Notes: a model not told the origin generated them from the letters alone. A stretch of 64,000 bases of DNA from an uncultured Bacteroidales bacterium (GCA_900319105.1 ONND01000003.1:124001-188000), one strand, 5' to 3'. Positions 36,754-45,500 are shown, numbered from the stretch's first letter. Program-made: numbers and translations.

Positions 36754-37546
36754 TTTGTTCTTCCTTCAATCCGAACAACGCCCTTGCATTCGCGCTCGTC
36801 TGGGCAATGATCTGCTCCGGCGTCGTATGATAGAGTCTCGCCAGAAAATCCACGACGTGGATCATCAGCCGGCTCTCATTGCGTTCGCCGCGGTGAGGCG
36901 TGGGAGCCATGTACGGAGCGTCTGTCTCTAATAGGATGCGCTCCAGAGGAACAACCTCCAGGGTCTCGTACAGCTTGCAGTTCTTAAATGTCAACACGCC
37001 GCCGATACCTAAATACAGGCCCATTTTCAATATCCGTTGCGCCGTTTCCTTGCTGCCGTTGAAGCAATGGAACACTCCGCGCAACTTTGTACTTTGTACA
37101 TTGTCCCTTTGTACTTCTTCCAAAATGCGCAGCAGGTCTTCCGTCGCTTCGCGGTTGTGGAGGATCACAGGCAGATTAAGTTCCCGCGCTAACGCTATTT
37201 GCTGACGCAACACCTCTTGCTGCTCTGTTTTATAAGTCTTGTCCCAATAGTAGTCCAGCCCTATCTCGCCTACTGCCACCAGTTCGTTTTGGTACTTCCG
37301 GATGGCTTGTTTTATCTCCTCTAACCGCTCTTGCCAATCCGCTTTCACGTCCTCCGGGTGCAATCCTAACGCCGGATAGCAATACCCCGGATGGGCATGA
37401 CACACCTCCATCACCGTCCGGACAGACTCGCTGTTCACGCCCGGCACGATCATCGCCTCCACACCTGCCTCCCGCTGCCGGGCTATCACTTCCTCCCTGT
37501 CCGCCGCGTAAGCTTCTTCGTCTATATGACAATGCGTATCAATCAT
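36743..37546 (-). CDS. tatD: TatD family metal-dependent deoxyribonuclease
   Basis: 267 residues. MIDTHCHID at the start carries the first metal ligands; GEIGLDYYW, VILHNREA, GVFHCFNGS and LETDAPYMAP follow. Family members are 3'-5' DNases or tRNA-editing-type hydrolases. Between ILEEV and GVFHCFNG an extra QRDNVQSTKLR is coded by a GTACAAAG-type tract (37083-37112). The final codons (EEQKHR, TAA) lie in the end of element A2. Its start overlaps the queA 3' end by 8 nt. Confidence 0.93.
   Translation of the reverse strand: MIDTHCHIDEEAYAADREEVIARQREAGVEAMIVPGVNSESVRTVMEVCHAHPGYCYPALGLHPEDVKADWQERLEEIKQAIRKYQNELVAVGEIGLDYYWDKTYKTEQQEVLRQQIALARELNLPVILHNREATEDLLRILEEVQRDNVQSTKLRGVFHCFNGSKETAQRILKMGLYLGIGGVLTFKNCKLYETLEVVPLERILLETDAPYMAPTPHRGERNESRLMIHVVDFLARLYHTTPEQIIAQTSANARALFGLKEEQKHR
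37083..37112. repeat. GTACAAAG tract inside tatD
   Basis: Minus strand: GTACAAAGGGACAATGTACA, then AAGTACAAAG. Related to 15287-15315 and 19165-19205. Confidence 0.7.
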
Positions 37547-38831
37547 CCTGTTTAGCTCTCGTCAAAATACTACTATCGCCATAACTCAAAAAGCGGAAAT
37601 CATGCCCCAGCGCATAGTCGTATATCGTTTTCCAGTCTCCGCCGACGAACGCACTGACGAGCAGCAAGAGCGTCGATTGAGGCTGATGAAAATTGGTAAT
37701 CAGCTGATCAACGACGCGGAACTGGTAGCCGGGCTTGATCATGATTTGCGTAGCGGCGTGCAAGGTCTGCTGCCCCGTTGCATCCAGATAGTCCACTATC
37801 GCCTGCAATGCCTCTTTGACCCCTAACCACTCACCGCTAACCGGTGCTTCATAGGGTTCAAACTGCCCCACGTGGATCTCGCTGATTTCTGATCTCTGAT
37901 TTCTGATTTCTGATTTCTGACCTCTTATTTCTGCTATCTGCCTTCCTATGAAATACAGGCTCTCCAGCGTCCGCATACTGGTCGTTCCGACGGCTACTAT
38001 CTTGCCTAATTTGGCGATGATATGCTCGATCGTCGTTTTAGGCACAGCGATGATCTCCGAGTGCATGGTGTGCTCATTCGCGTCGGCAGTCTTCACCGGC
38101 AGGAAGGTGCCCGCACCCACATGCAGCGTCACCTCATCGGTCTCGATACCACGTGCGTGGATATCGTCCAGCACCCGCTGCGTGAAATGCAAACCGGCGG
38201 TCGGAGCTGCCACACTGCCCTTGATACGCGAATAAACGGTCTGATAAGTGATCTTGTCGCTTTCCTCCGTCTTGCGGTTCAGGTACGGAGGGATCGGCAA
38301 TTCGCCTACCGCATCCAGTATCTCCGCAAACGATATCGTCTCGTCGTCCCACTCGAACCGCACCGCGTAGGTATTGCCTAACACCTGCTCTTTATAGGCA
38401 CGCCAATTCAACTCCCTTCCCTTTAGGGGAGGGCCGGGGAGAGGCTCCTCCCCCTTCCATTTTTTCGCGTTGCCTACCATACATTTCCACACGCACCCGC
38501 GCGTAGAAGAAAGCGATAACTGGTAGTCATTGGGCTGCAACGGTTCCAGACAGAACACCTCGATACGGGCGCCCTGTGCCGGCGCATTTCCGTCGGCGGA
38601 TGCTATCCGTTTATGAAATTCGAGACGCGCCTGAATGACGCGGGTGTTATTATAGACCAGCAATGCATCGGGTAATATGTACTTCCCCACATTGTAAAAA
38701 TGGTCCTCCGTAATAGTCCCTTGCCTGTAAACCAGCAACTTGCTCTGGTCTCGTTCCGCCAGCGGATATTTCGCAATCCGCTCATCCGGCAACGGATAAT
38801 TATAATCAGCTATATATATCGGTTCCATCAT
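37539..38831 (-). CDS. queA: S-adenosylmethionine:tRNA ribosyltransferase-isomerase (QueA) with two repeat-derived insertions
   Basis: 430 residues against about 350 in most bacteria. It makes epoxyqueuosine in tRNA from the preQ1 nucleotide. Core blocks are clear: YPLPDERIAKYPLAERDQSKLL, NNTRVIQARL, YQTVYSRIKGSVAAPTAGLHFT, VGAGTFLPVK, GTTSMRTLES, LITNFHQPQSTLLLLVSAF. Two stretches do not belong: near residue 125, GEEPLPGPPLKGRE, coded by a palindromic GC-rich element; and near residue 305, QKSEIRNQRSEISE, coded by a TTCTGATTTC tract. Both keep the frame. It is 5 nt from the methyltransferase gene upstream and overlaps tatD downstream; all three are one operon. Confidence 0.94.
   Translation of the reverse strand: MMEPIYIADYNYPLPDERIAKYPLAERDQSKLLVYRQGTITEDHFYNVGKYILPDALLVYNNTRVIQARLEFHKRIASADGNAPAQGARIEVFCLEPLQPNDYQLSLSSTRGCVWKCMVGNAKKWKGEEPLPGPPLKGRELNWRAYKEQVLGNTYAVRFEWDDETISFAEILDAVGELPIPPYLNRKTEESDKITYQTVYSRIKGSVAAPTAGLHFTQRVLDDIHARGIETDEVTLHVGAGTFLPVKTADANEHTMHSEIIAVPKTTIEHIIAKLGKIVAVGTTSMRTLESLYFIGRQIAEIRGQKSEIRNQRSEISEIHVGQFEPYEAPVSGEWLGVKEALQAIVDYLDATGQQTLHAATQIMIKPGYQFRVVDQLITNFHQPQSTLLLLVSAFVGGDWKTIYDYALGHDFRFLSYGDSSILTRAKQDD
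37878..37930. repeat. TTCTGATTTC tract inside queA
   Basis: Five units (TTCTGATCTC, TGATTTCTGATTTCTGATTTC, TGACCTC, split here for length). In frame on the minus strand, giving repeats of the residues QKSEIR. Confidence 0.85.
38405..38462. repeat. GC-rich palindromic element inside queA
   Basis: CTTCCCTTTAGGGGAGGG followed by GGGGAGAGGCTCCTCCCC: two nested palindromes. In frame it codes for a Pro/Gly/Lys-rich peptide. A related sequence (CTCCCCTTCATGGGGTGAAG) lies between genes at 42464-42483. Confidence 0.75.
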
Positions 38832-38836
38832 TTCAT

Positions 38837-40012
38837 CTATCTACGTTTATGCTCATTCCGGCTTCCGGCAAACAGATCATATCGGTTGAACTGGCAATCC
38901 AACTCTCCGTTCAGCAGCCTGATCTTCTTACTCGGCCGCAGCCCGATACATTTCATCGCCGCCTCGTTGGACGATATGATCCAAGCGGTCGCACCGGCAA
39001 ACTGATGTTTCAGGGCCGTACCTATCTTGCCGTATAGATCCTCCATATCTTTATTGCTCGCCAATCGCTCGCCGTACGGCGGATTCATCATCACTAAGCA
39101 GCCATCTGACATCTGACTTCTGACATCTGAATTCTTTATCTCCTCCAATCGTATCTGCCGCAGCGATACATTGGAAGCCACTCCCGCCGATTTCACGTTC
39201 TTCGTGGCCTGCTGGATGGCGTAGAACGAAGCGTCCGAACCATATATCGTATGGCTAAACTCGCGCTCATTGCTGTCGTCATTATAGATATCGCTCCATA
39301 GATCCGCATCAAAATCTTTCCATTTCTCAAAAGCAAAAGACTGCCGGAAGACACCCGGCGCAATGTTGCGCGCGATGAGTGCCGCCTCGATCAGCAGCGT
39401 GCCCGAACCGCACATAGGATCATAGAAATCGCTCTGCCCTTTCCATCCGGCGAGAAGTAACATTCCTGCCGCCAAGGCCTCGTTGATCGGCGCCTCGGTT
39501 GTCGCCACGCGATACCCGCGTTTATGCAAGCTCTCGCCGCTGCTATCCAGACTGATCGTCACTTGCTCGGCGGCTATATGCACATTGATATACATATCCG
39601 GCTCGGTGATCTTGACGCTCGGCCGCTTGCCCGCCTTCTCCTGCCAGTAGTCCGCAATCGCATCCTTCACGCGGTACGTCACGAAACGGCTGTTACGGAA
39701 GGTCTCGCTATAGGTCGTCGCATCGATGGCGAAGGTGGTATTTTCTGTCATGTACCGGCTCCAATCTATCCCTTTCACTGTCTCGTACAACCAATCCTCC
39801 GGTTTTCTCTTGTCTTTCGTCTTCCGGTTTTCCTTCAACAGCGGCACCAGCACGCGCGAAGCCGTGCGCAGACACAGGTTCGCACGATAAAGTAAGGACT
39901 TATCGCCCTTGAAAGAAACAGCCCGACGCTCAATCTGTACATCGTTCGCTCCCAACTCAATCAACTCCTGTGCCAGCACCTCTTCCAGACCCTTAAACGT
40001 CTTCGCCAGCAT
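38837..40012 (-). CDS. THUMP-domain RNA N2-guanine methyltransferase (RlmL/TrmN-like)
   Basis: 391 residues from MLAKTF, ~30 nt below a promoter; the much longer open frame above runs through tRNA-Ser and tmRNA and is not coding. The N-terminal ferredoxin-like/THUMP part (GLEEVLAQELIELGANDV) is followed by the methyltransferase domain with FYDPMCGSGTLLIEAALIA and the catalytic MMNPPYGERL. Just before NPPY relatives have a short strand (ADVVVTNPPY); here an extra KNSDVRSQMSDGCLV is coded by a TCTGACATC tract (39103-39132). Likely substrate: 23S rRNA G2445 or a tRNA guanine. First gene of the operon with queA and tatD. Confidence 0.9.
   Translation of the reverse strand: MLAKTFKGLEEVLAQELIELGANDVQIERRAVSFKGDKSLLYRANLCLRTASRVLVPLLKENRKTKDKRKPEDWLYETVKGIDWSRYMTENTTFAIDATTYSETFRNSRFVTYRVKDAIADYWQEKAGKRPSVKITEPDMYINVHIAAEQVTISLDSSGESLHKRGYRVATTEAPINEALAAGMLLLAGWKGQSDFYDPMCGSGTLLIEAALIARNIAPGVFRQSFAFEKWKDFDADLWSDIYNDDSNEREFSHTIYGSDASFYAIQQATKNVKSAGVASNVSLRQIRLEEIKNSDVRSQMSDGCLVMMNPPYGERLASNKDMEDLYGKIGTALKHQFAGATAWIISSNEAAMKCIGLRPSKKIRLLNGELDCQFNRYDLFAGSRNEHKRR
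39103..39132. repeat. TCTGACATC tract inside the methyltransferase gene
   Basis: CATCTGACATCTGACTTC then TGACATCTGAATTC: four units, in frame, eight codons before the catalytic NPPY. Confidence 0.8.
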
Positions 40013-40043
40013 CAAAAATTCACTCTTCTCTTCTTTCACGCTG

Positions 40044-40074
40044 CAAAGGTACAAAAAAAATATGATATGTGCAA
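40044..40074 (-). promoter_or_regulatory. Promoter for methyltransferase-queA-tatD
   Basis: Minus strand TTG (40072-40074), 20 nt, TACCTTTG (40044-40051). Confidence 0.8.
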
Positions 40075-40090
40075 AAAAATGCGCAAAAAT

Positions 40091-40121
40091 TTGCGTATAT
40101 AAAAAAAAAGCAGTACCTTTG
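40091..40121 (+). promoter_or_regulatory. Promoter for tRNA-Ser and tmRNA
   Basis: TTG at 40091-40093, 20 nt, TACCTTTG at 40114-40121; tRNA-Ser begins 15 nt later. Confidence 0.85.
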
Positions 40122-40135
40122 CACGCTTTTTCGCT

Positions 40136-40220
40136 GGAAAGATGGCAGAGTGGTCTATTGCGTCGGTCTTGAAAACCGAAGTACGGAAACGTACCGGGGG
40201 TTCGAATCCCTCTCTTTCCG
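40136..40220 (+). tRNA. tRNA-Ser (UGA anticodon)
   Basis: 85 nt. The acceptor arm GGAAAGA (40136-40142) pairs with TCTTTCC (40213-40219), followed by discriminator G. The anticodon loop CTTGAAA gives UGA, reading UCA and relatives. A long variable arm (TACGGAAACGTA), as expected for serine. T-loop GTTCGAATC. No encoded CCA. Confidence 0.95.
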
Positions 40221-40228
40221 CTCTCAAC

Positions 40229-40620
40229 GGGGCTATTTGGTTTTGACAGCAGGTAGAATGGTTGGGTAAGCACGCCGAGCAATGAGGCAACGCTCGTTAA
40301 TCTCGCTTCGAAACATAACTGGCAACAACTATGGTTATGCTCTCGCTGCTTAATCGAAGTATAGTAGATTAGTTTATTCGGGTGCAAGGCGCCTGAACGA
40401 GACATCGCTCCAAGCCGAGTCTGTGGGCTGAAAGGATATAGCGGTGCGGAAATTCACAGAATAGGTGTCGCAGGCTGCGATACGACACCGAAAATTAAGC
40501 AGATAAGCCGGTAGTTGGTGGCTTGGGTCTTGCTGCCGGACGAAAATAAAGGCCAAGATAAACGTGTAGAAAGCACAAGTATTCCTTGTTTGGACACGGG
40601 TTCGACTCCCGTTAGCTCCA
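40229..40620 (+). ncRNA. ssrA: tmRNA (SsrA)
   Basis: 392 nt, one-piece form. The 5' end GGGGCTA pairs with the 3' TAGCTCC to form the Ala-type acceptor, with a T-loop GGGTTCGACTCCC at the 3' end. The tag ORF is read at 40321-40353 as GNNYGYALAA then TAA, with the usual ALAA degron; known Bacteroides tags read close to GENNYALAA, so this one has changed and is one residue longer. The resume codon (GGC at 40321) is inferred. It rescues stalled ribosomes and marks the nascent chain for proteolysis. It starts 8 nt after tRNA-Ser and is probably processed from the same transcript. Confidence 0.95.
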
Positions 40621-40757
40621 CAAAATGGTAGCATGGCTATCCTTGTGAAAAATCCTCGGGATTTAAAACTTGTTTTGAAGCCCGAAAAGCGTAGCATAGC
40701 ACGCAGGCGTAATTGAGCGGTTGTACCGCGAGTCACACGTAGTGCTAATGCAAGCGC

Positions 40758-40830
40758 GGGGCACTAGCTCATCTGGTAGAGCGTAACGTTCGCAATGTTA
40801 AGGTAAGGGGTTCGAGTCCCCTGTGCTCCA
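40758..40830 (+). tRNA. tRNA-Ala (CGC anticodon)
   Basis: 73 nt. The acceptor GGGGCAC pairs with GTGCTCC and contains the G3:U70 pair that marks alanine. The anticodon loop TTCGCAA gives CGC. T-loop GGTTCGAGTCC. No encoded CCA. The 137 nt between tmRNA and this tRNA hold no recognisable gene. Terminator at 40834. Confidence 0.92.
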
Positions 40831-40833
40831 CAC

Positions 40834-40862
40834 AAAAAAAGCTGCGATTGCAGCTTTTTTTG
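40834..40862. terminator. Bidirectional terminator after the RNA cluster
   Basis: AAAAAAAGCTGC-GATT-GCAGCTTTTTTT. It serves tRNA-Ala on the plus strand and the kinase gene on the minus strand. Confidence 0.9.
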
Positions 40863-40865
40863 TAT

Positions 40866-41435
40866 TTATCCGCCTATCTTGCGATGCACGCAATCGGCGA
40901 TGAAGCGCGCTACTTCTTTGGGTTCAAGGCCTGCTACGTTCAGCACGAGATCATAGTTACGTGCGTCGTAGCGGGTCTTGCCGCTGAAGGTCTTCGTGAA
41001 GTTCTCTCGTGCCTCATCTACTTTGTCGATCAGCGCGTCGGCAGAACCCTCGTTGATATTGAGACGGCGGGCTACTTTGTCGCGGCGATAAGCCTTGTCT
41101 GCCATCAGGAACACCTTAAACGCGTTCGGCTCGTCGCGGAAGATATGAAATCCGGTACGGCCGAGAATCACGCACGACTCTTTGTGTGCTAACGAACGTA
41201 CCAAAAACTCCTCGTCTTTGTACATATCCTCCGATACGTTCTCATACCACCAACTAGGCTTGGTCGCTTTGATCTTATCCACCTCTTCCTGCGATAAGTT
41301 ATAGCGCTCTTTGATGGGGTCCAATAACTGTTTGTCGTAGAGCTGTACGCCCAATAACTGTGCCAACTCGGTAGCAATCTGACGGCCGCCGGTTCCGAAC
41401 TCACGGCCGATCGTCACAATGAATTTCTTTTCCAT
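40866..41435 (-). CDS. Cytidylate kinase-like family protein
   Basis: 189 residues from MEKKFIVTIGREFGTGG, preferred over the upstream in-frame ATG at 41513, which lies in the HigA gene. The P-loop-like start IGREFGTGGRQIA, the LYDKQLL block and the lid region RRDKVARRLNI place it in the cytidylate-kinase-like family (PF13189). Members differ from Cmk and their nucleotide substrate is not settled. It lies 38 nt downstream of higA and may be read through from it. Confidence 0.85.
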   Translation of the reverse strand: MEKKFIVTIGREFGTGGRQIATELAQLLGVQLYDKQLLDPIKERYNLSQEEVDKIKATKPSWWYENVSEDMYKDEEFLVRSLAHKESCVILGRTGFHIFRDEPNAFKVFLMADKAYRRDKVARRLNINEGSADALIDKVDEARENFTKTFSGKTRYDARNYDLVLNVAGLEPKEVARFIADCVHRKIGG

Positions 41436-41473
41436 ATAGTGTCTGATCTGTTTCTTGTATTTGTTCCGCTTTC

Positions 41474-41785
41474 TTACAGCATCGCCGCCACATGAGGAAT
41501 GCGAGAAAGCCATGATAAAATTGTTGCATCTTGACGTGCCGTCTGCATTGTATATTTAGTTTGAATACTCATCAATGCATCCGCTGGAATATCCAATGCA
41601 GCTTCAAACATCAGAGCCGTTGTCGGAGATAATGAGCGTTTGCCGTTCAACAACTCATTCAACGCGGTATAAGATATATTGACTTGCCGCGCAAACTCTC
41701 GTTGCGAAATATGACGTGCTTCCATTTCGTCTTTCAGCACCTCGCCCGGATGAACCGGATAAAATCCATAACCTAACGTAGCCAT
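41474..41785 (-). CDS. higA: HigA family antitoxin (XRE helix-turn-helix)
   Basis: 103 residues. The HigA hallmark HPGEVLKDEMEARHISQREFA is followed by the helix-turn-helix VNISYTALNELLNGKRSLS. It neutralises HigB and represses its own operon. Second gene of the pair, 4 nt after the toxin gene, in the toxin-first order typical for higBA. The perfect palindrome in the promoter (42141-42159) is the likely operator. Confidence 0.9.
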   Translation of the reverse strand: MATLGYGFYPVHPGEVLKDEMEARHISQREFARQVNISYTALNELLNGKRSLSPTTALMFEAALDIPADALMSIQTKYTMQTARQDATILSWLSRIPHVAAML

Positions 41786-41789
41786 AGTT

Positions 41790-42098
41790 TTACTGATAAT
41801 GATTTGTAATATCCTCTAATTTACAAATAGTAAGCGCTATCTCGCCTGTTTTGGCTTCCATTTGGAATATCAGGCGAAAGTGATAGTCTATACGCACAGA
41901 ATAGTATGTATCATTCAGTGCCTCAAAATGCAGCGAATTGAAGCGATATAAATCCTCTATACGATTTACAGCCTCCAAAATGCCTACTACCCGCACGTAC
42001 TTGCGTACTACTTCTGGTTGGTAGCGATGTTGTTTGTCGCTACTTTTACCCTTGTAATAGAGTTCGCTTAGGTAGTTTTTTTGAAATATGATATCCAT
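41790..42098 (-). CDS. higB: HigB/RelE-type toxin
   Basis: 102 residues with the RelE-fold pattern: YLSELYYKGKS, RKYVRVVGILEAV, RFNSLHFEALNDTYYSVRIDYHFRLIF. In the family this is a ribosome-dependent mRNA endonuclease. First gene of higBA. The promoter at 42118-42148 starts the transcript ~20 nt above the ATG. Confidence 0.88.
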   Translation of the reverse strand: MDIIFQKNYLSELYYKGKSSDKQHRYQPEVVRKYVRVVGILEAVNRIEDLYRFNSLHFEALNDTYYSVRIDYHFRLIFQMEAKTGEIALTICKLEDITNHYQ

Positions 42099-42117
42099 TC
42101 TTTATGCAAATTCTGCG

Positions 42118-42148
42118 CAAAGGTACTACTTTTTTTTGACATTCACAA
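42118..42148 (-). promoter_or_regulatory. Promoter for higBA
   Basis: Minus strand TTG (42146-42148), 20 nt, TACCTTTG (42118-42125). Confidence 0.8.
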
Positions 42149-42159
42149 ATTTTGTGAAT
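42141..42159. promoter_or_regulatory. Likely HigA operator palindrome
   Basis: ATTCACAAA-T-TTTGTGAAT is a perfect 9-bp inverted repeat covering the -33 box of the higBA promoter, as expected for autorepression. Confidence 0.7.
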
Positions 42160-42216
42160 ACTTTCTTTATTTTTTTGCACTTTTAGGTATTTTAAGTTTG
42201 TCAATAAACCAACACA

Positions 42217-42242
42217 CAGCCCTGCCATTTCTGACAGGGCTG
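42217..42242. terminator. Hairpin after the 43-aa peptide gene
   Basis: CAGCCCTG and CAGGGCTG pair around a 10-nt loop; no strong T run on either side, so the terminator role is uncertain. A hairpin with the same CAGCCCTG follows the other micro-peptide (49085). Confidence 0.45.
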
Positions 42243-42269
42243 GATGTTTTCGCATAAGTCGGAAGCGGA

Positions 42270-42401
42270 TTAATCGCCTCCGCCTGGAATAGGATTCGTA
42301 CTAACCGGTAATGTTGATCCCGGGCTTCCTACCATTACAACTGAACCCATCATTAACAACGTGTTCTCTACACTAGGTTGAATATATACTTTCTTTTTCA
42401 T
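42270..42401 (-). CDS. 43-aa micro-peptide, MKKxxYIxP family
   Basis: 43 residues starting MKKKVYIQPSVENTLLMMG and ending NPIPGGGD. The start MKK, YIxP and a Gly/Pro-rich end match the 52-aa peptide at 49152. Such short genes are common in Bacteroidales but unassigned. No signal peptide of standard kind; residues 15-26 are mildly hydrophobic. It lies ~140 nt after the giant gene at 42541, across a TTCATTCG tract, in the same position relative to a giant gene as the 49152 peptide. The run of Gly before the end recalls leader cleavage sites of secreted peptides (speculative). Confidence 0.65.
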   Translation of the reverse strand: MKKKVYIQPSVENTLLMMGSVVMVGSPGSTLPVSTNPIPGGGD

Positions 42402-42415
42402 AATTGCGTTTCCTT

Positions 42416-42448
42416 TCATTCGTTCATTCGTTCATTCGTTCATTCTCT
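42416..42448. repeat. TTCATTCG tract
   Basis: Four to five 8-bp units (CATTCGTT) between the giant gene and the micro-peptide gene, next to a palindrome CTCCCCTTCATGGGG. Confidence 0.85.
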
Positions 42449-42540
42449 AAACCTCCCCAACACCCTCCCCTTCATGGGGTGAAGGGCTTTGCCCGATCGA
42501 GCGTCCAGTGGACGGTCGTAGAACAAAACGGTGGGGCTTA

Positions 42541-45500
42541 TTATTTTACCAACTGACCCTTAGCGTCGTACATCTTCTCGCCGCGGAGGATGAAGAGTTG
42601 ACCGTTAATCAGCACCTTGGTATTTGGTACTTGGTCACTTGGTACTTGGTCAACGCCTGTCGCTACTTGCGGAGCCATCGGCATAGCGCGTACGCGCTTG
42701 CCCGGAGCGAAGTTCTGCGTCTGTGGCACTGTCAATAAATCATAGCGAACATAAGCGCGGTTGGCGTCCAGATAGTTGCCGGCTGTTCTCGGACGAATTG
42801 CGTTGTTGATTAGCAGATAAACAGTGCCTTCAAGTGCCGCAAAATTCGTTTCATTTATACCTGTAAATGTACCACGGAGTGCACCGTTTGCTACTGGGTC
42901 TTCTGCTATTTCTTCGCCATAAACAACCTCTAATTTTGTATCGGTAGCCTGAATGATATACGGTTTACCGGCTTCAGGAGCGGTCTCCTCTACCAGATAT
43001 ACCTCTGTATTGCCTTCATTCTTATATTGGAGGTTCCAGAATGTCGCACCCTTGATGTGGGTAATGTTCTTCGTCAGACAAACGGTATAGTGACGACCTA
43101 CCGTCAATTCCGAACGCACTTCCTCATATACCGGTTCCGGAGCAGGTTTCGGTACGTAGAGAGTGATTGCGGGATTGGTTGAAGTACTCTGATAGCATGA
43201 TATGAGCGCAGGATTATTGTTGTTGTAATTGAAGCGCATATCGTTACGGTTTGTGCTTGTCGCAATAATCGAACTAATGGTGATATTCCACTTGGCATTT
43301 GCATCTAACTCTCCGGCGTATGCTTTAGTGTTCAAATAGTTAGAATTACCAGTTCCTCCTGCATAGAGATACTTGCCATTCGAAGTACGGAGAGCAAATT
43401 TACCATCACTTTGTGCAACAAGTGTGAAGGACATTGTGTTCTCACCCGGAGTAAAGACACCTTCATTAAGAATACCTGCTACAGCAAAGCGGTTATTACC
43501 TCTATCTGCACCCATTGCATAAACAACTCCGTCTTTCGCACCAGTGATGAGCACTTCTGCGCCATCTACAAGGTCTGCCTCAGTTGCTGCAACCCATTCC
43601 GAAGTCGTGCTGACAGCAGTCTCTACATCTTCGACTACCAGAGAGAGATTTACAACTTTAGAAGTTGCGGCCTCTGCATCATCGCTGATGGTGATGGTTG
43701 CTGAATAGTTGCCAATTGCCGCGGTGCTTACAACTGAAATTGTAATTACATCTCCGCCTACGAGAGCGGTTTTGTCAATATCGAATGCCTCCGGATTTGT
43801 ACCTCCGAGCGTTGCAGTTGCATTTGCTACGTTGGTGAGCGTTACGGTAATTGTCTTGTCTTCAACACTTGCATTGGGCGCAACCGTACCAAAGTCCACA
43901 CTCAGTTTATCTACATAAATCTTCGGATCAGCAGAAGCTACTGCTTCGTCAAGAGCAATCTCAATATCATCTGTTTGTCCTTCATATGTAGCCGTAATAG
44001 TTACAGAAGTCTGACCTTCAACAAGTGCGTCATACGACCACTCAACATCCTCTGTCACATCTACCGGAGTTTGGTCTTCACCTGCAAGTTTATATATGGC
44101 GTTTACGGATAGACCTGCCATGTCAAGTGCGCCACCAGCTTTGTAGCCAGACTTAGTGGTCAAGTCGCCGCTAATCTCTATTCTATCGAGTACAGGAACT
44201 GAACCACCTTCTTGGTTCACACCGTATAAGAAGAAACGGTTATCTGCCGAACCTGTGGTTTTTGAGAATGTAACTACTTTTTCAGTCTCTACTGCGTCAA
44301 ATGTCACAGAGAAGTATTGGTCAACAGGATTACCTTGCAAAGTAAAGTCATTACCGTTACCCGCTGCACCTTCTTCACCAGCCAGATTAAACTCAGTAAC
44401 GGAAGGATTCTCTACTCCAGTTATTTGAATTTGGGCAGTCTTACCACCCCATGCGAATGCATGGAAATGCAATGTGTGGGTTTTAGCAGGTATTGTAACT
44501 TCAATAGTTCCCACATTCTTACTAGCTCCTGCTTTTATCAAATCAAAAGGATCGGCAGTACCAATAGTGATTGTTCCTTTTGCTCCGGAAGTCTTCCACT
44601 CCATCCCTACATTACTTGTGTAGGTAGTAGCCCATTTAGAAACTTCTGCCCATTGTGCTTGGATGGTAACTGCGGATGCAGGCATTGTAAATGCACCTGC
44701 TACAACCTCAACTTCCTCAGAAGTCGTTTTATTGATTACTTTCCAACCACTGAAGGTATAACCTGTCTTGGTCCAAGCATTTGCAGGCAGTGTCACTTCT
44801 GCACCGGCTGCCTTGTCAGCGATATCCTCCGGAGCCTCACCGCCATCTGCGCCGTTGCCGTCAAACGTGATTGCATATTTCACTTGCGCAGCAATAACCG
44901 TCACACTAAATGTAGTAGTAGCTGCTTTGTAAATGCCGTCAGCTTTAAGGTTTGCCGTTACAGTAACTGTACCAGCACCAACTGCATGAATAGCATTGCT
45001 AACAATAGTTGCTTTTTCTGCGTCAGCAGGATCATCGATAGAAAGTGTGATTGCACCTTCGCCGTCCTGAGTAATAGCCAAATCAGTTACAGCCAGATCA
45101 GCCGAACCAACCTCGAAGCCAATTACATTCTCTATCTCAAAGTTCGGCGTACGAGCGAGAGATACTACTGTAGGAGTGTTAAGTAATTCAGGAGTGCTGC
45201 TCTGATAATAGATGGCATGACCTTTCACAATCACTTCGTCACCTTCTTTAATATCATCTGCGGAACTTGCAGTACAACGGAATACTTTTATCTGCGCTCC
45301 CGATGTTGTCCCATCATCAGAAATATTATATGTTACATTACCAAATTTTGCTTGATATGCTTCTACTATCTCACTTACGATTCCGTGTACATAAATATCA
45401 TCTGTTGATTCGTCCGCAAATATAGTCTCAATTAGTTGCTTTGCGTCCGCTACTGTGTAAGGATGTGCTGCATCATTGGCGTAATCCTTAACCGTCACCG

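Noticed and set aside
40374-40736. 120-codon open frame opposite tmRNA
   Set aside because: Lies over the tmRNA; translation has no family likeness.
40621-40757. Extra tRNA between tmRNA and tRNA-Ala
   Set aside because: No cloverleaf with a T-loop could be formed.
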